A stretch of DNA of 64,000 nt from Gadus chalcogrammus (taxonomy: Eukaryota; Chordata; Actinopteri; Gadiformes; Gadidae), in the NCBI RefSeq assembly GCF_026213295.1, contig NC_079419.1:13805027-13869026 (forward strand), in the 5' to 3' direction. How positions within the stretch are numbered: the stretch's first letter is position 1; every line of letters begins with the position of its first letter. The notes under the pieces are model-generated. The model saw only the letters and a list, made by a program, of their open reading frames with translations. It did not search any database and was not told the DNA's origin. Positions 48,240 through 59,765 of the stretch are shown here, piece by piece. The position numbers and the translations under genes are program-made.

Positions 48240-48840
48240 AACAGGTAGTCAGTGGGCGGGGCTGAGAGGCTTGTCAGCTGATGAGGTGCACGTGTAGGTC
48301 TGCCACGCAGGCTTTAGCCAGTCTCTCTCTCTTTCCACAGAGGCAGGTGGGCTTGGGTTCTGTTTAGGGTGGTTCCTTAAGGTTTTGGACCTTTGGATTG
48401 GTTCCATGTTTTGTTTTATGTTAACACTATTCAACATCCCCACAGCACACTTTAGACTGCCCATATACATAGGCTAGTCGAAAGAATTGTGTGTTTGGTC
48501 AGTAGTTCAGTTGGTTGGTCACATATGTTGGTTTGCTGTTCAGGTTTGGTTTGTTGCATTTTGTTTGGGTATTTCCAACATGGTAAAGATGGTTTGTTGT
48601 TCCCAGTATTTGTTTTGTCTGTCTGGGTAAGTTTCCTCCGTTCTGGCTCGGTCGGTCCTTGTGATTTTGGTACTGGTTTTCTGTCCAAACCATATAATCG
48701 CACATTTTCTAATCTTCCATACGCTACACTAATCCCTTTACAGATTTCATGATACTTACTTTATTCTAATAAATAACTTTATCCCTTATCATGTGTGGAT
48801 CCCGATCTTTGCTCTGACCCGAGCCTCGTCTTAATGCAGC
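48240..48840 (+). mobile_element. Possible second LTR-like remnant
   Basis: A T/G-rich region ends with AATAAATAAC (about 48768) and CCCGATCTTTGCTCTGACC, resembling an LTR R-U5 end. No coding sequence, TSD or partner LTR was found. Confidence 0.2.
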
Positions 48841-49652
48841 CAAGGAGATGGATATCAACACAATGGGAGAGTATTATCAATAATTATTCGATGATTGTGT
48901 TGTACAATAAAACACAGTAAAGATTCAATATGAATGGCAAAATAAAGAATAAAATATGTGTTGGGCAAATTATAGAGAAACTGAGATTATAGATTTCATA
49001 TCAAAAGGTGAAGGGCTGAAAAAATTGAAGAAATATATTTAAGAAATATAGGCCTACTCAAAGCCCAAATCATTGATATCATAACCTATCCAATATTAAA
49101 GAAATTTGAATTTGAATGGTAACAATTCCGTCTGGTGTTAAATCCTCGTTCTCGTTTTGAACGTCTCACTCATGGCCGATCACAGTGTGTTCTTTCTGAT
49201 TAGCTCTTATTGAGATCACCTGTCACGCACCCTTTATTAAAGTTGAACACAATGGGTTTGGTTTACTTTGCATCGGCCTGTGTCAATCGAGGTTGAGTTT
49301 AGGGAGTGTTGAAAGTTTTCGATCTAGATTGCAGATCACTATTGTCACTTTATACAAAGTGGAAGCAAGCGTTGTTGCGTGTTTGTTTTTGTGGGCATTT
49401 GACTGAGCAGCCCAGACCAATATTGCTACCAGCATGGCACTTCGAAACAGACCACCGCAGTGAGTAAAAGTAATTTTCCTTTATTAAATGTTGAAGTTTT
49501 TGGGCTGTCTCCTCGGACACAAGCCATCAGTAACCCTGCTCTTTGCACCTTGACATGCATGTTGCCGCTGTTTGTTAACCTAGCTTTGCTGCTTTGTATC
49601 TTGTGATGTGTGTGTTTTTCTTAACAGGTGTTAGATGACTGACAAGATCTAT

Positions 49653-49677
49653 GGGGGGGGCCCCTTTGGGCCCCCCC
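49653..49677. repeat. GC palindrome
   Basis: A run of G, then CCCC TTT GGG and a run of C, forms a very GC-rich stem with a 3-nt loop just upstream of the longer hairpin. Confidence 0.8.
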
Positions 49678-49762
49678 ATACCAACTTAGTCTTCAAAAAT
49701 CTAGTGCCATGGGACTCCAGTGTCTTCAAAACATCCTCGGAATACATGTGTATGAATGGTCC

Positions 49763-49847
49763 ACCGAAGGGTTGATCTGGAAGCCACCACGGTCCACGCA
49801 GTAATCTGCTGCGTGGGCCGTAGTGGCTTCCAGAGCCATCTTTCGGT
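49763..49847. ncRNA. 85-nt pre-miRNA-like hairpin
   Basis: Two 39-nt arms (49763-49801 and 49809-49847) around a 7-nt loop, TAATCTG. By position-by-position comparison on the plus strand there are 33 Watson-Crick pairs, 3 G-U wobbles and 3 single mismatches, with no bulges. The size and shape fit a miRNA precursor. I do not recognise it as a known miRNA, and a young inverted repeat is the main alternative. Confidence 0.45.
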
Positions 49848-50395
49848 CTTGGTCAGGATTTGTTAGTTCTCCTTCAATGTAGCAGGCTATGGGTTTCTGA
49901 AGAAGCCTGCTTTACGTAGCATTGGAGTACAAATATTGTGCAAAATGCTCATGTAATTGCACTAGCACCTGTAGTAACCTGTAGATTAGCTTAGTTTAAC
50001 GTCATTCCGTGCTGTCTGTCAAATGTGTGGGTTACTTTAAGTCCACAAGGCCCTCTGGTAAACCACGTTGGAACACCCCTGGACAAGGTGATTAGTTACT
50101 GGGTGTGTGCTAAAGTTTTGTTCAATTTTTCACTAGTTGGTTAAGGTTTGGTAGAATTGTTTGGATGCTAGCGACGTGATGGCGCATGTACAAGAGCCTA
50201 CCGTGGCCAGGCCACAGTTGCGACGGCCACGGCCAGATGGCCTAGTGTGAGTGCAACCTTGATTGCATTTGTATACTGTTTACCATTGGATTTTTATGCA
50301 ATTTGGCTTAATTCATCCGCAGTAAAGCTGCATTTGACTATTCCAGGGTCGTTTTGTACAGGCTTTCAATTGACCATGTTGACTAGTTTGTGGGA

Positions 50396-50396
<1 letters not shown>

Positions 50397-50426
<30 letters not shown>
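50397..50426. repeat. Poly(T) tract
   Basis: About 28 T, followed by a second shorter T run. It could be the reversed poly(A) of a retroposon, though no body is recognisable. Confidence 0.8.
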
Positions 50427-50433
<7 letters not shown>

Positions 50434-50670
50434 CCCCTTTTTTTTTTTACCCTCGCAATCCAACGGTTGTGACCACTTATGCAACTGGGCTGTGAACCTT
50501 GCAATTCTAGTTGCATATTTGTACACGCAAGCTTGTCCATTTCTATCGCCATCACTAACACTAGCTTCAGCATTTCCTTGTAGGCCATTAGCTGACTTGT
50601 GTATTGGAGCGATGATTTGGGTATTTTAAGATGCTTGAAAACCTAAAATAAAGCAAAATGCGTGTCTGGT

Positions 50671-52330
50671 GTGCAAGAGCCAATTTGTAGGCTTGCAGTA
50701 GTCGAGGAGTTGCCGTAGGTCGTAAGCCATCTGGAGGTTGTGGCAATGGAGGCTTGTGGTAGATCTGCCATCCAAGAAAGGTTAATTATTCTGAAGCATG
50801 ATTAATAGTTTAGTAAATTGAATCTATTCATATAGAACTATAAAATCCAAGACTACAGCCAGTAACTTGGATCGCAATATGTGGAAAGTATTAGTCTTCA
50901 TTTGTAACAGAATAATTAACATGACTAACTGGGTTTCTTCCATTTTCTAACTAGGGGGACTTGACTGGTGAGTCTACTGGATTAATCAGTAGCGGTACTT
51001 TGCCCAACAGATTTGATGGCATGACTACAGGGTGACAAAGACAATTATTCACTGCCTATCAAAAGAGACTTCTAAAACATATCTGAGAGCACCATATAGA
51101 ACAGTTCCTATACTTTTTGTATAATTTGGTCATGCTGCAAATTTACGTTTTGTAGTTGCTCCATATTTAGTTTGACAGCCTCACCTGCTAGAAAAGTCTA
51201 TTCAAATCAGCTAAATATAGTGAACTAAATTAATAGCAATGAAATGTTGTCACTCATACTAATGGCAAATACCCTCTTTCAGTTGGTGGTTCAACACTGA
51301 TGTCTCTAGGCTTGAGGGAGAGCTCACAAGTAAATTACACGAATGTCCTGGAGCAATTGGGAATACACTTTTATTTAGTCTACCTGACCAGGGACAATAT
51401 ATCAACATTTCAGGTATTCTGTTTGGATAATGTGCAAAACTTGTGGCTTCACTAATAAAAAAAATTAACAAATGTATTTTTCTTAATGTGGTTAAACTAT
51501 TTAAAGATTTGTATGCAAAATATTTCTGCTCAATTTGTGGTCAATGAAACTCTGACATTTTTTAATTTGATAAAACACAACTAGGGTTAAAGGTATTTGC
51601 TTTGGGCATCTTTTGATATTTTTAGAATCTAGCTCCATTGCCGTTAGAAATGGTGTCTCCCAGTACTGCAAAGTGCTTCCACAAGTTTAAAAAAGAATGG
51701 GCAGAAAAGGAACTGCCAACTAAATCTATTTAACATGGGTAGAAAGTTTCCATGGAAGCTCTTGGCTGCTGGTTCCCAACACAGCTCCACTGTTAGCCTG
51801 TGACCTTGCGTCTAACTTTTTTCGACTTTTGGTGACTTTCACAAGAGAAATGAACTGGTTAATACAATAAACAAGACATTTCATGGTACCATTTTGAACT
51901 GTTTGTGGATATTGCATTAAATCTGTATGCTTGAAACTTTTCAATAATGCATATCAACGAAACAATTGAATGAAATATAGTTCAAGCAATTTGTGGGACT
52001 TGGCTGCTTTTACATTATTACTCATTTTGGGGGTTATTTCAGTCTCTCCAACCTGCAGGTCGTGCGAAGAATCATGTGAATGGGAATATTCTATAAATGT
52101 CTTTATCATCTTTCGTCTCAACACTTCTGCTGCAGCCGCTGTTGAAGCGTATGAGTCCTTTGAGACCCCCTTTGATAAAAGGGGTTCTCAAATGTTTACC
52201 CTCAGTCACCTATTGCATCACTTCCTTTAGGGCTAGCTACTCATATTGTTAGTTATCACAGACAATTTTAAGTAGAAACGGGTGGCCAAAAGCTGTCATT
52301 TGTTAGTTATCACAGACAATTTTCAACAAT
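50671..52330. other. Intergenic, no gene seen
   Basis: AT-rich unique sequence. Short open frames have no recognisable motif and no splice-consistent extension. Confidence 0.4.
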
Positions 52331-52335
52331 GAATG

Positions 52336-52470
52336 ATCTGTACGGAGCTCCATAAGGGGCATTAGGGAGAACGCTCCCGGACAGAACCTTAGTTTGGAAG
52401 TCATGCTTAGTGACACGACAAATAGACTACTTCCAATTGAAATACAACATTTAGAAAATAGGCCTACGTG
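52336..52470 (-). repeat. Dispersed repeat module A, inverted copy
   Basis: Reverse complement of 47525-47656, including the words ACGGAGCTCCATAAGG and CATGCTTAGTGACACGAC. Confidence 0.8.
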
Positions 52471-52607
52471 TCCCTGATCACGTTTCAATGGATTAAATAA
52501 CGTGACAGTGTCACGTATTTTCGTGAGCCCATACCCGTTCTTCCATGAGTATACTTAAAGGAAGTATACTATCCGCACTATCTACTACGTTATTTTTTCA
52601 GATGTGA

Positions 52608-52999
52608 GTGCTGTTCCAAATCGAGTAGGTACTCTGTGGTGCACTAACCGGAAATTACGATCACGACTGCCGCCGTGGCTACTCCCCCGCAATAATCATC
52701 CCGCTTTGAACGGTGAACTCTTTACGTCTAGCAGCTATAAAAACTATAAAAACTGCAAAATGACTATTAATGCAGGCTATGTGGAAAATGCGCCGACTTT
52801 GGCTCAGCCTGGCTCCGCCTCTTCCGCTACGTAGCTAAGATGGCTGCCGTTGAGTACGGGGAGTGTCCTTCGATCCACACTTCAGGGTTAGCCCGTTTTG
52901 AGGACGGCATCCGGGTCCTTGAAGTATACTTCTTTTCGCCGGATCTTACTCAAATTTTGGCTAGTAAGTACGGACAGTACGGGTATTGGAACACGGCAC
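52608..52999. mobile_element. Candidate MITE with short terminal inverted repeats
   Basis: The left end GTGCTGTTCCAAA and right end TTGGAACACGGCAC are imperfect inverted repeats about 390 bp apart, a pattern seen in non-autonomous DNA transposons (possibly PIF-Harbinger-like). No transposase is present. Confidence 0.4.
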
Positions 53000-53224
53000 A
53001 GGTTCGAGCGTGTGCATAGGTTGAATTGCGTGTATCTCACGCCGAATGCATGAGACATGACAGAGCCCTGTACTTACGTGACAAAAACCAGCACCGCAAA
53101 CGTTCTCTCCCGCTTGAGATGACGTCTTTCTTTATAGGTTCATGGGTCTCATTCGCCGATTTCCCATGCTGATATCCCCGAAGATTCTCGGGCATCTTCG
53201 ACAATTTGGCTATAGATTGTCTCA

Positions 53225-53335
53225 TTACACGCTAAATTATATAATTATAGCCTAATTATATATATAGCCTATACATATATATAGGCAATATATATAATCA
53301 GGCAATATATATATATATACATATAGCATTTGTGG
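53225..53335. repeat. AT-rich palindromic tract
   Basis: TATA-type dinucleotides and short AGGCAATATATATA words. A CT tract follows at 53385-53431. Confidence 0.8.
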
Positions 53336-53385
53336 TTTTGGCATAAACATAACTAGGGTGCACTGTACTATCTGCGCACACCCTT

Positions 53386-53431
<46 letters not shown>

Positions 53432-53453
53432 GTACCGTTTTGTGGAGCACGTT

Positions 53454-53588
53454 AATTGTCTTAGAACACTCCCATTCAGAATGCATTGGTTTAAATTTCG
53501 TTCTGTGTAACACGCAAAAAGTCGGACTATCGTGCTCTGGAACACGCTTCAATAGATTAACGTTCGTGCGCAGGAGCACGCAATCGCG
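53454..53588 (+). repeat. Dispersed repeat module B, copy 2
   Basis: Direct near-identical copy of 47659-47793, lacking the following AC tract. Confidence 0.8.
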
Positions 53589-53879
53589 TGATACCGGGTT
53601 GGCTATTACCCTTGCCTTTGTCGTAGTGGTTGTCGGATCGGATTTGTGCAATTATTTATTTACTTTCATATATTGTATTTTTTATTTAATGTCTATGTTC
53701 TTATTTAGGCTAGACGTTTGAAGTTATGTTCTAGAATTCCTTTGTCTCAACAAACATTTCAATGTAAAGTTGTCCTAACATATTGTGCATAATAGTTTCT
53801 ATATCACTGAAGTCGTTTTTTGATTGATGGATGTGAACTCTATAATAATGTTTTATTTGATATACGCGTTCAGGCCTTC

Positions 53880-54320
<441 letters not shown>

Positions 54321-54456
54321 TGGCATGTCACTCAAAAGCAGCCCTCGAAGTCGGCCCCTTGGGGCGGTCGGCTGGCGTTGAGGACCTATTTGAGGCCACC
54401 CTGGTTCACCTTGGTCTCAGTGGCAGCCCCTCTCCTCAGCTTCTCCTACAGACCAG

Positions 54457-54909
54457 ATGCTTCTTCTCTCTAGGGCTGCCTGGAGCTCTCTGTGTTTAGG
54501 TGACAGTTTCCCACCAATCACAACTCACCACACATCGGGTTTCGTCCACCCCAGAACACGGATGCTCATCCATGTGCTCTTGTCCCTACAGCGGTGGTTG
54601 CCATGGCAGCAGAGCTGACTCAGGACCAGGTGTCGTGGACCAGGAGAGAAGGGGAAAACGTCTCCTTCAGATGTACAGACACTGAACAGTGTGGTCTTAT
54701 CTACTGGTACCAGAAGAAAGAGGTGGAAACGTTAGCCGTGATTCTTTCTTTTGAAAAAAGTTTGGGTCAAGTACAAAAAGGATTCAACCATCCTCAGGAA
54801 GATGACTTCTCATCAGTCTTCAAAGACAACAGCTGGGAGTTGTCGCTTCAGAAGGTGAAAGCGTCCCATTCTGCCACCTACTACTGTTCCTGTTTGACAA
54901 GTGGTCGCA
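54457..54909 (+). CDS. TCR gamma variable gene, cassette 1 (leader + V exon)
   Basis: Leader exon 54457-54499 (MLLLSRAAWSSLCL, ends G|GTGACA) joins V exon 54592-54909 in frame. A signal peptide is expected to end near AVVAMA|AEL. The Ig V-set landmarks are intact: the first Cys in SFRC, Trp in YWYQKK, and the second Cys in SATYYCSC. NHPQEDDFSS, ELSLQKVKASHSATYYC and the CSC ending resemble teleost TCR gamma V regions as I recall them. A heptamer follows directly, so the gene is unrearranged germline DNA. An Ig lambda V is excluded mainly by the C gene of this cassette. The frame is fully open, so it looks functional. Confidence 0.85.
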
Positions 54910-54947
54910 CACAGTGAGACGTTCTCCTTCCTGCCCCTACAAGAACT
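54910..54947 (+). promoter_or_regulatory. 23-type recombination signal of V, cassette 1
   Basis: Heptamer CACAGTG (54910-54916), spacer of 22 bases, nonamer ACAAGAACT (54939-54947). The heptamer is perfect; the nonamer matches consensus except at two positions. Confidence 0.85.
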
Positions 54948-55462
54948 CTGGTGATCACATGACCTCACAGGTCATGTCTCATTGGCTGTTCAATCTACAG
55001 CATGACGTTGATGCTAATAGACATGAGCAGGGAGATCTGGGTCAGTCACTGTTCTCTCCGTTAGATCACAGCCTGGACCTTAATGTCTGTAGTTTAGGCT
55101 TAAATCCAAGCCTTGATCTCTCCTTGCTAAAAATACAACAATCTAGTATAATACTGAGCTCTGTGGTAATGAAGCACTCTCTGAAAGGTCTTACATTGTT
55201 GCCTTCCATGGGAAGGAAAGAGTCTTCAGTTGTTACAAAGCCTTCAATGAAGAGGTATGAAGACCTGGGAGTCATTTCTACTGAACACAAGTAGTGACAT
55301 CTACTCTCCTGATTTACTCTGCAGCCTCTTACAAAGCCCTCCTCTCAGGATAAGAACATTCATCCCCACGCCTCCCTTGTAGTGGTGCTGATCGTCTATA
55401 GGGGATCGATGTGATCAGCAAGTTATTGATCAGCGCTGACAGCATCACAGGGAGTGAGCCGA

Positions 55463-55533
55463 GGTTTATGATACAGGATATTTCACTGTGGGCGTCTATA
55501 TCTTTGGACGCGGCACCACCCTGGTTGTTACAG
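55463..55533 (+). CDS. TCR gamma J segment with 12-RSS, cassette 1
   Basis: Nonamer GGTTTATGA (55463-55471), a 12-base spacer and heptamer CACTGTG (55484-55490) precede the J coding sequence 55491-55533. It reads GVYIFGRGTTLVVT with the FGXG motif and ends ACAG|GTAAGA in phase 1. V 23-RSS and J 12-RSS obey the 12/23 rule. No D segment or second J was seen between V and C. Confidence 0.9.
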
Positions 55534-56382
55534 GTAAGATACCTTCCTCATGGTTTCTATGACTTTGTGTTTCATGTCACGTTGGGGAGAATATGTGAGT
55601 GTAATAATATTTCCAGTTGGTTGTTTCACCTGTTTGAGTTGTGCTGGAGAAGTCAGTGCTGTCTGGAGATGTATGTCTGTAAAGCTTAAAATATCGCTAA
55701 TGCCATTAATAAACTATAAATCAGTATGATATGTCAGAATATTAGGTAATTAATGATTAATATTTATAAACATATTATGAATTATAATGATGGGGATTAA
55801 AATCGGCTCTGACAATTTTCAAACCACCAATATTCATTTTGTAACATTCATTTAGTCAGCAGTTGGCCAACATAAATTAAAGCCTCCTTTTCAGTTTCTA
55901 TTCTATTTTATTATGTGAATGTATAATTTTCCTGCTTAAATACAACTATTATTTCACACAGTAGAAATAATATTGTAATAATAATAATAGTAATTGAAAA
56001 ATCAATTTGTATCTACATATGTTATTTAGACTTGATATTTAATTCAGCTATATTGTATATATTACTAAGTTATAAATGTTAATATGTATTTTTCTATTTT
56101 TTTAGATCGCTGATGAAGTTACTTTGAATAATTACAAAAATTATAAATAATAATTATTATTGTTCAAATCGTTATAATATTAATAACAGTAATTATACTA
56201 ATGATAATTGTAATAATTGAACACAAATTATGAAATGATTGCCTCCCTTCATATTGATTTCAGTTATTTAATTCTTAACATATGTTGTAATATGTAATAT
56301 AATAATTCTGCTAATATTTCCACGGTTTTGACACCATGTGACACGTGTTCTGTCTCTCGATTGGTTCTTCTGTTAAACTCAG
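55534..56382 (+). other. J-C intron, cassette 1
   Basis: AT-rich intron with ATAAT-type low complexity. No other coding segment is seen. Confidence 0.8.
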
Positions 56383-57682
56383 ACAGGTCAGTGGAGCGGC
56401 CCAAAGTGAGCGTCTACCCAGCGACGGGAGCTGATTTAAAGGGCCGGCACTCCCTGCTGTGTGTAGCCAGAGACATGGTCCCTGAGGAGGTCCGGGTGTC
56501 CTGGAGGAGGAGAGGGGGGGGCGGAGGGGGGGGGAAGGACGGGGAGCAGCTGGAGCTCAGAGCACCGACATACGCTGCCAGCATCCTGGTTATTGATCAG
56601 GGAGAAACCCTCACAGATCAATACATCTGTAGAGTTGAGCATGAGAGCGGTCTGCAGGAGGTGGAGGTCCGAGGTAATGAAGAACTACAACCCCTACACA
56701 TCAGCTTGTTGTCTATCACTAACCCCACTGTCTATCACCTGGGACATGAAGTCTATTAATAACCCACAAACACTGACTTTCACCTCTGACTGAAACTACC
56801 CTGACTTCAGAAGGCCCCGGAAAGACAGATGTTACCTTAGCGACGGCAGTAACTACGGACCCCCGGCGTCCAGGGAGACCTAGAGACGGTCCTTCAGATG
56901 AAACACACCGTAAGATCAGCTGCTCTCACTCTGAACTGCTGTAGGAACCTCAAGTGGCCTCTGGATTAGCAGTGTGGTATTTCATCAGGAATACATTAAT
57001 ATATGTATACACCATGGAGTGTAAACCAGTACAAACTATTATAAACCATTACAACCAGCTTATAACAGTATGGAGTGTACAAGCCATTATAAACCAGTAT
57101 GGCATGAACGGACCATTGTAGACCTCTATGGTGCGTATAAACCGGTATGGAAAAGTGTAGATCACTATGGTGTGTTAAAACCAGTAAAAAATATTTTTTA
57201 AAACTGTGAAAACCAGTATAGACCACAATTTTGTCTACATATAACTATAGGCAAGTATAAACCATGACGGTGCATATTAACCAGTATAGCGTCACCAGTA
57301 TAGACAACTATGAAGCATATGGACCAGTATAAACCAGCATAGGCCTCTATGGTGCATATGGACCAGTATAACCCAGCATAGGCCTCTATGGTGCATATGG
57401 CCCAGTATAAACCAGCATAGGCCTCTATGGTGCATATGGCCCAGTATAAACCAGCATAGGCCTCTATGGTGCATATGGACCAGTATAAACCAGTATGGGC
57501 TGTGTGTTGGTGGGGTCCCAGTGTCCCTCCAGGTGCTGTCCAGAGCCAGGCTGGCGTCTGTGCTCTACACAGTGATGGTGGTGAAGAGTGTGCTCTGCTG
57601 CTGTGGCCTGGCTCTCCTGCTCCTCCACACCAACAAGACCAGCAGGACGCCCAGAACCAGCACCACCACTGCCCTGGACTGA
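56383..57682 (+). CDS. TCR gamma constant region, cassette 1
   Basis: Three exons: Ig C domain 56383-56673, connecting peptide 56811-56909, and transmembrane/tail 57522-57682 (stop TGA). The phases (1, 1, 1) agree with the J donor. The C domain begins DRSVERPKVSVYPA and has paired Cys (SLLCVA and QYICRVEH) with Trp in VRVSWRRR. It contains a run of seven glycines coded by G-tracts. The connecting peptide has no cysteine. The membrane segment SVLYTVMVVKSVLCCCGLAL has a central lysine flanked like human C gamma (LLLLLKSVV), the residue that pairs with CD3. The tail is TNKTSRTPRTSTTTALD. TCR beta is less likely because no D segment is seen and the C domain lacks beta features. An Ig light chain would have no membrane exon. 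Confidence 0.85.
57325..57505. repeat. 39-bp minisatellite before TM exon, cassette 1
   Basis: Four to five units containing CATAGGCCTCTATGGTGCAT and ATGGCCCAGTATAAACCAG. The same family recurs before the cassette 2 TM exon. Confidence 0.85.
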
Positions 57683-57845
57683 CGCTACTGTCCCCCAGAA
57701 CCAGCACCACCACAGCCCTGGACTGACGCTGCTGTCCCCCAGAACCAGCACCACCACAGCCCTGGACTGACGCTCCTGTCCCCCAGAACCAGCACCACCA
57801 CAGCCCTGGACTGACGCTGCTGTCCCCCAGAACCAGCAGACCCAC
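57650..57845. repeat. 43-bp minisatellite overlapping the C gamma tail
   Basis: Units with CCCAGAACCAGCACCACCAC and GCCCTGGACTGACGCT. The first unit supplies the last ten or so codons and the stop. Confidence 0.85.
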
Positions 57846-57864
57846 CTTGTACAACCTTAAGAGG

Positions 57865-57968
57865 TCATCATGTCATCATGTCATCATGTCATCATGTCAC
57901 CATGTCATCATGTCATCATGTCATCATGTCATCATGTCATCATGTCATCAGATCATCATGTCATAATG
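57865..57968. repeat. (GTCATCAT)n 8-bp repeat
   Basis: About twelve 8-bp units about 185 bp after the cassette 1 stop codon. Confidence 0.9.
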
Positions 57969-58126
57969 TAATGTTGTTATTAATTTCTACTCTCCACGTT
58001 CTTCTGCTCTTTTCCCTCCAGTGTTCGGACCAGAAAACTGCATGAGCTTTTCACAGTTTTCTGTTTCTTGTTTCTAAGTGTGTACTGTCACCCATGTATC
58101 ATCTAACACACTCCCTTCATTTAAAC

Positions 58127-58358
58127 AGGCCCTCAAAACCCACCTTTTCAAGATCGCTTTCAACACATAACCTCCTTCCCTTCTCTACCCTCCCTCCTTT
58201 TAACTATTCTTAGTCTTTTATACCTATTCCAGTTTTTTAGATATCTATTTTCCTCCTATTTTATCTTTTTACTTATATACGTTATTATGAAATGTTTTTT
58301 TTCTGTTTACTCTGTTAAGCGACTTTGAGTATTTAGAAAAGCGCAATGTGAGCTGAAT

Positions 58359-58396
<38 letters not shown>
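58127..58396 (+). mobile_element. LINE (Rex1/L2-like) 3' end fragment
   Basis: Starts GCCCTCAAAACCCACC, the coding end of a fish LINE reverse transcriptase frame (LKTHLFK), and finishes with AAGCGACTTTGAGTATT and an ATT repeat tail. It is inserted between the two TCR gamma cassettes. Confidence 0.6.
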
Positions 58397-58398
<2 letters not shown>

Positions 58399-58859
58399 GT
58401 ATGAACATGCTGATAAAAATAATAAAAATCTCAAAAGTTACATTAGCTGGTTGTCTATCAATGGAGTTGTATTCATAAGATGAATTATGTTATTTTAAAG
58501 AAGCATATTTTCTAAATCTTTCGTAACAACGATTCTGAACAAAACCTTTAGATGAACTAAGACAATGAACCAACTCCACTAAGTATGCTTCAAGACACAA
58601 TGGAAATCGATTTTAACTTTGCTCTAATGTGAAGTTAACTTTGAACTAGAATGTTATCTGCTACTTTCTAGATGTTTATAAGTCTAGTGTACGCTCAGGG
58701 TGTTTAAGTTCAAGGTGCGATAAAATTTGATATCCCCTAAAATTGGACGTCTTCATAGGTGAGCAACACATTTCCTTTCTTATTAAACCCCCTCAATGCT
58801 TGAAAAGCTCAAATCGGCAGAAAACATGGAGAAAAAGCCTTGCACCATATCAACTGATG

Positions 58860-59035
58860 GATTCCCTTTGTAGTTCTGAAAGAGTCAGGTAGGTTTACTG
58901 TAGTATTAAATATTTTTATTGTAGTTCTGAAGGAGCACCATTTTGTGATTCAGAATGAGTTTATTGTGAATCAGAAGTAGTTTATTGTAATTCTGAAACC
59001 TTTTATTGTAGTTCTGAAGGAGCACCTTATTGACG
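58860..59035. repeat. Degenerate repeats of TTATTGTAGTTCTGAA
   Basis: Four to five loosely spaced copies of a TTTATTGTAGTTCTGAAGGA word. Confidence 0.6.
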
Positions 59036-59599
59036 AGTGTTTCTTTATTATTAACACCAGGGTTATTCAGGAAATGGCTGGCCATGATAATTATGAAACC
59101 AACCTGTCACAGTTTCAACGGTTGTTTGTCTTTGTGTAGTTTTAGTTTCTTCCTCCAGATGTCCTCAGTTATTCTTTTCCTTCCCATCCTTATCGTTGAT
59201 TTTCTTCCAACTGTGTTGATTTGTTGATTTGTTAATTGTGTCCTCATTTGTATTCAAGCCCTCCGTTTGTTATCCGTTTGTCTGAAGGTCCTGTCCTGTA
59301 GCTAAGCAAGTCTACTAAGTCTCCTAGTGAATGATTAAACTTCTGTTTTAATGGCGATCATTGTTTTTGATAATCTGCAGAGATTAAGATAATTTTGGTT
59401 TAACCTCCTCAACCTGAGTTTGAGTCTCCATTTGAGTCTGAAACCTGATCTTATACAACAAATATCACAGCCCTTATCTATTTATGGACTAAATATTGCA
59501 AAGAAAGTGGCAGAAATGTGTTCAGTTCTCCCAATGTTCCAGTAAGTGAAAATATAAAAGATAAATATTAGAGAAAAGAGAAAATGATGTGTAAAACTG

Positions 59600-59765
59600 C
59601 GCAGTGGGGCTCACCGGTTAGAGCGCGTAACATTTAGGAGCCAGTCCTCACCGCAGCTCCCCGGGTCCATTCCTGCCCTCGGTCCTTTGCTGCATGTCCT
59701 CCCCTCTCTCGCCCTAACCTTCCTGTCTATCTCACTCTATCACGGAGCATACAAATAAATCTGAA
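59600..59765 (+). mobile_element. tRNA-derived SINE
   Basis: Has an A-box-like GGTTAGAGCG (59618-59627) and a B-box-like GGGTCCATTCC (about 59660), followed by the fish SINE body CCTTTGCTGCATGTCCTCCC and a short A-rich end. No other gene is seen in 59036-60340. Confidence 0.6.

Larger units (their letters stand above)
49400..50670 (+). ncRNA. Candidate spliced non-coding transcript
   Basis: A possible exon ends CCGCA|GTGAGT at about 49459, a possible acceptor TTTTTCTTAACAG ends at about 49627, and AATAAA is at about 50647. Short frames from the available ATGs stop soon after the junction, so if transcribed it would be non-coding. It contains the hairpin at 49763-49847. This is inference only. 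Confidence 0.25.

Noticed and set aside
54910..55490. TCR beta locus with a D segment
   Set aside because: No D segment flanked by 12- and 23-RSS is visible between V and J, and the C and TM sequence fits gamma better.
54457..57682. Interpretation as immunoglobulin light chain
   Set aside because: A lambda-type 23/12 RSS arrangement would fit, but a connecting exon and a transmembrane exon with a central lysine follow the C domain, which light chains lack.
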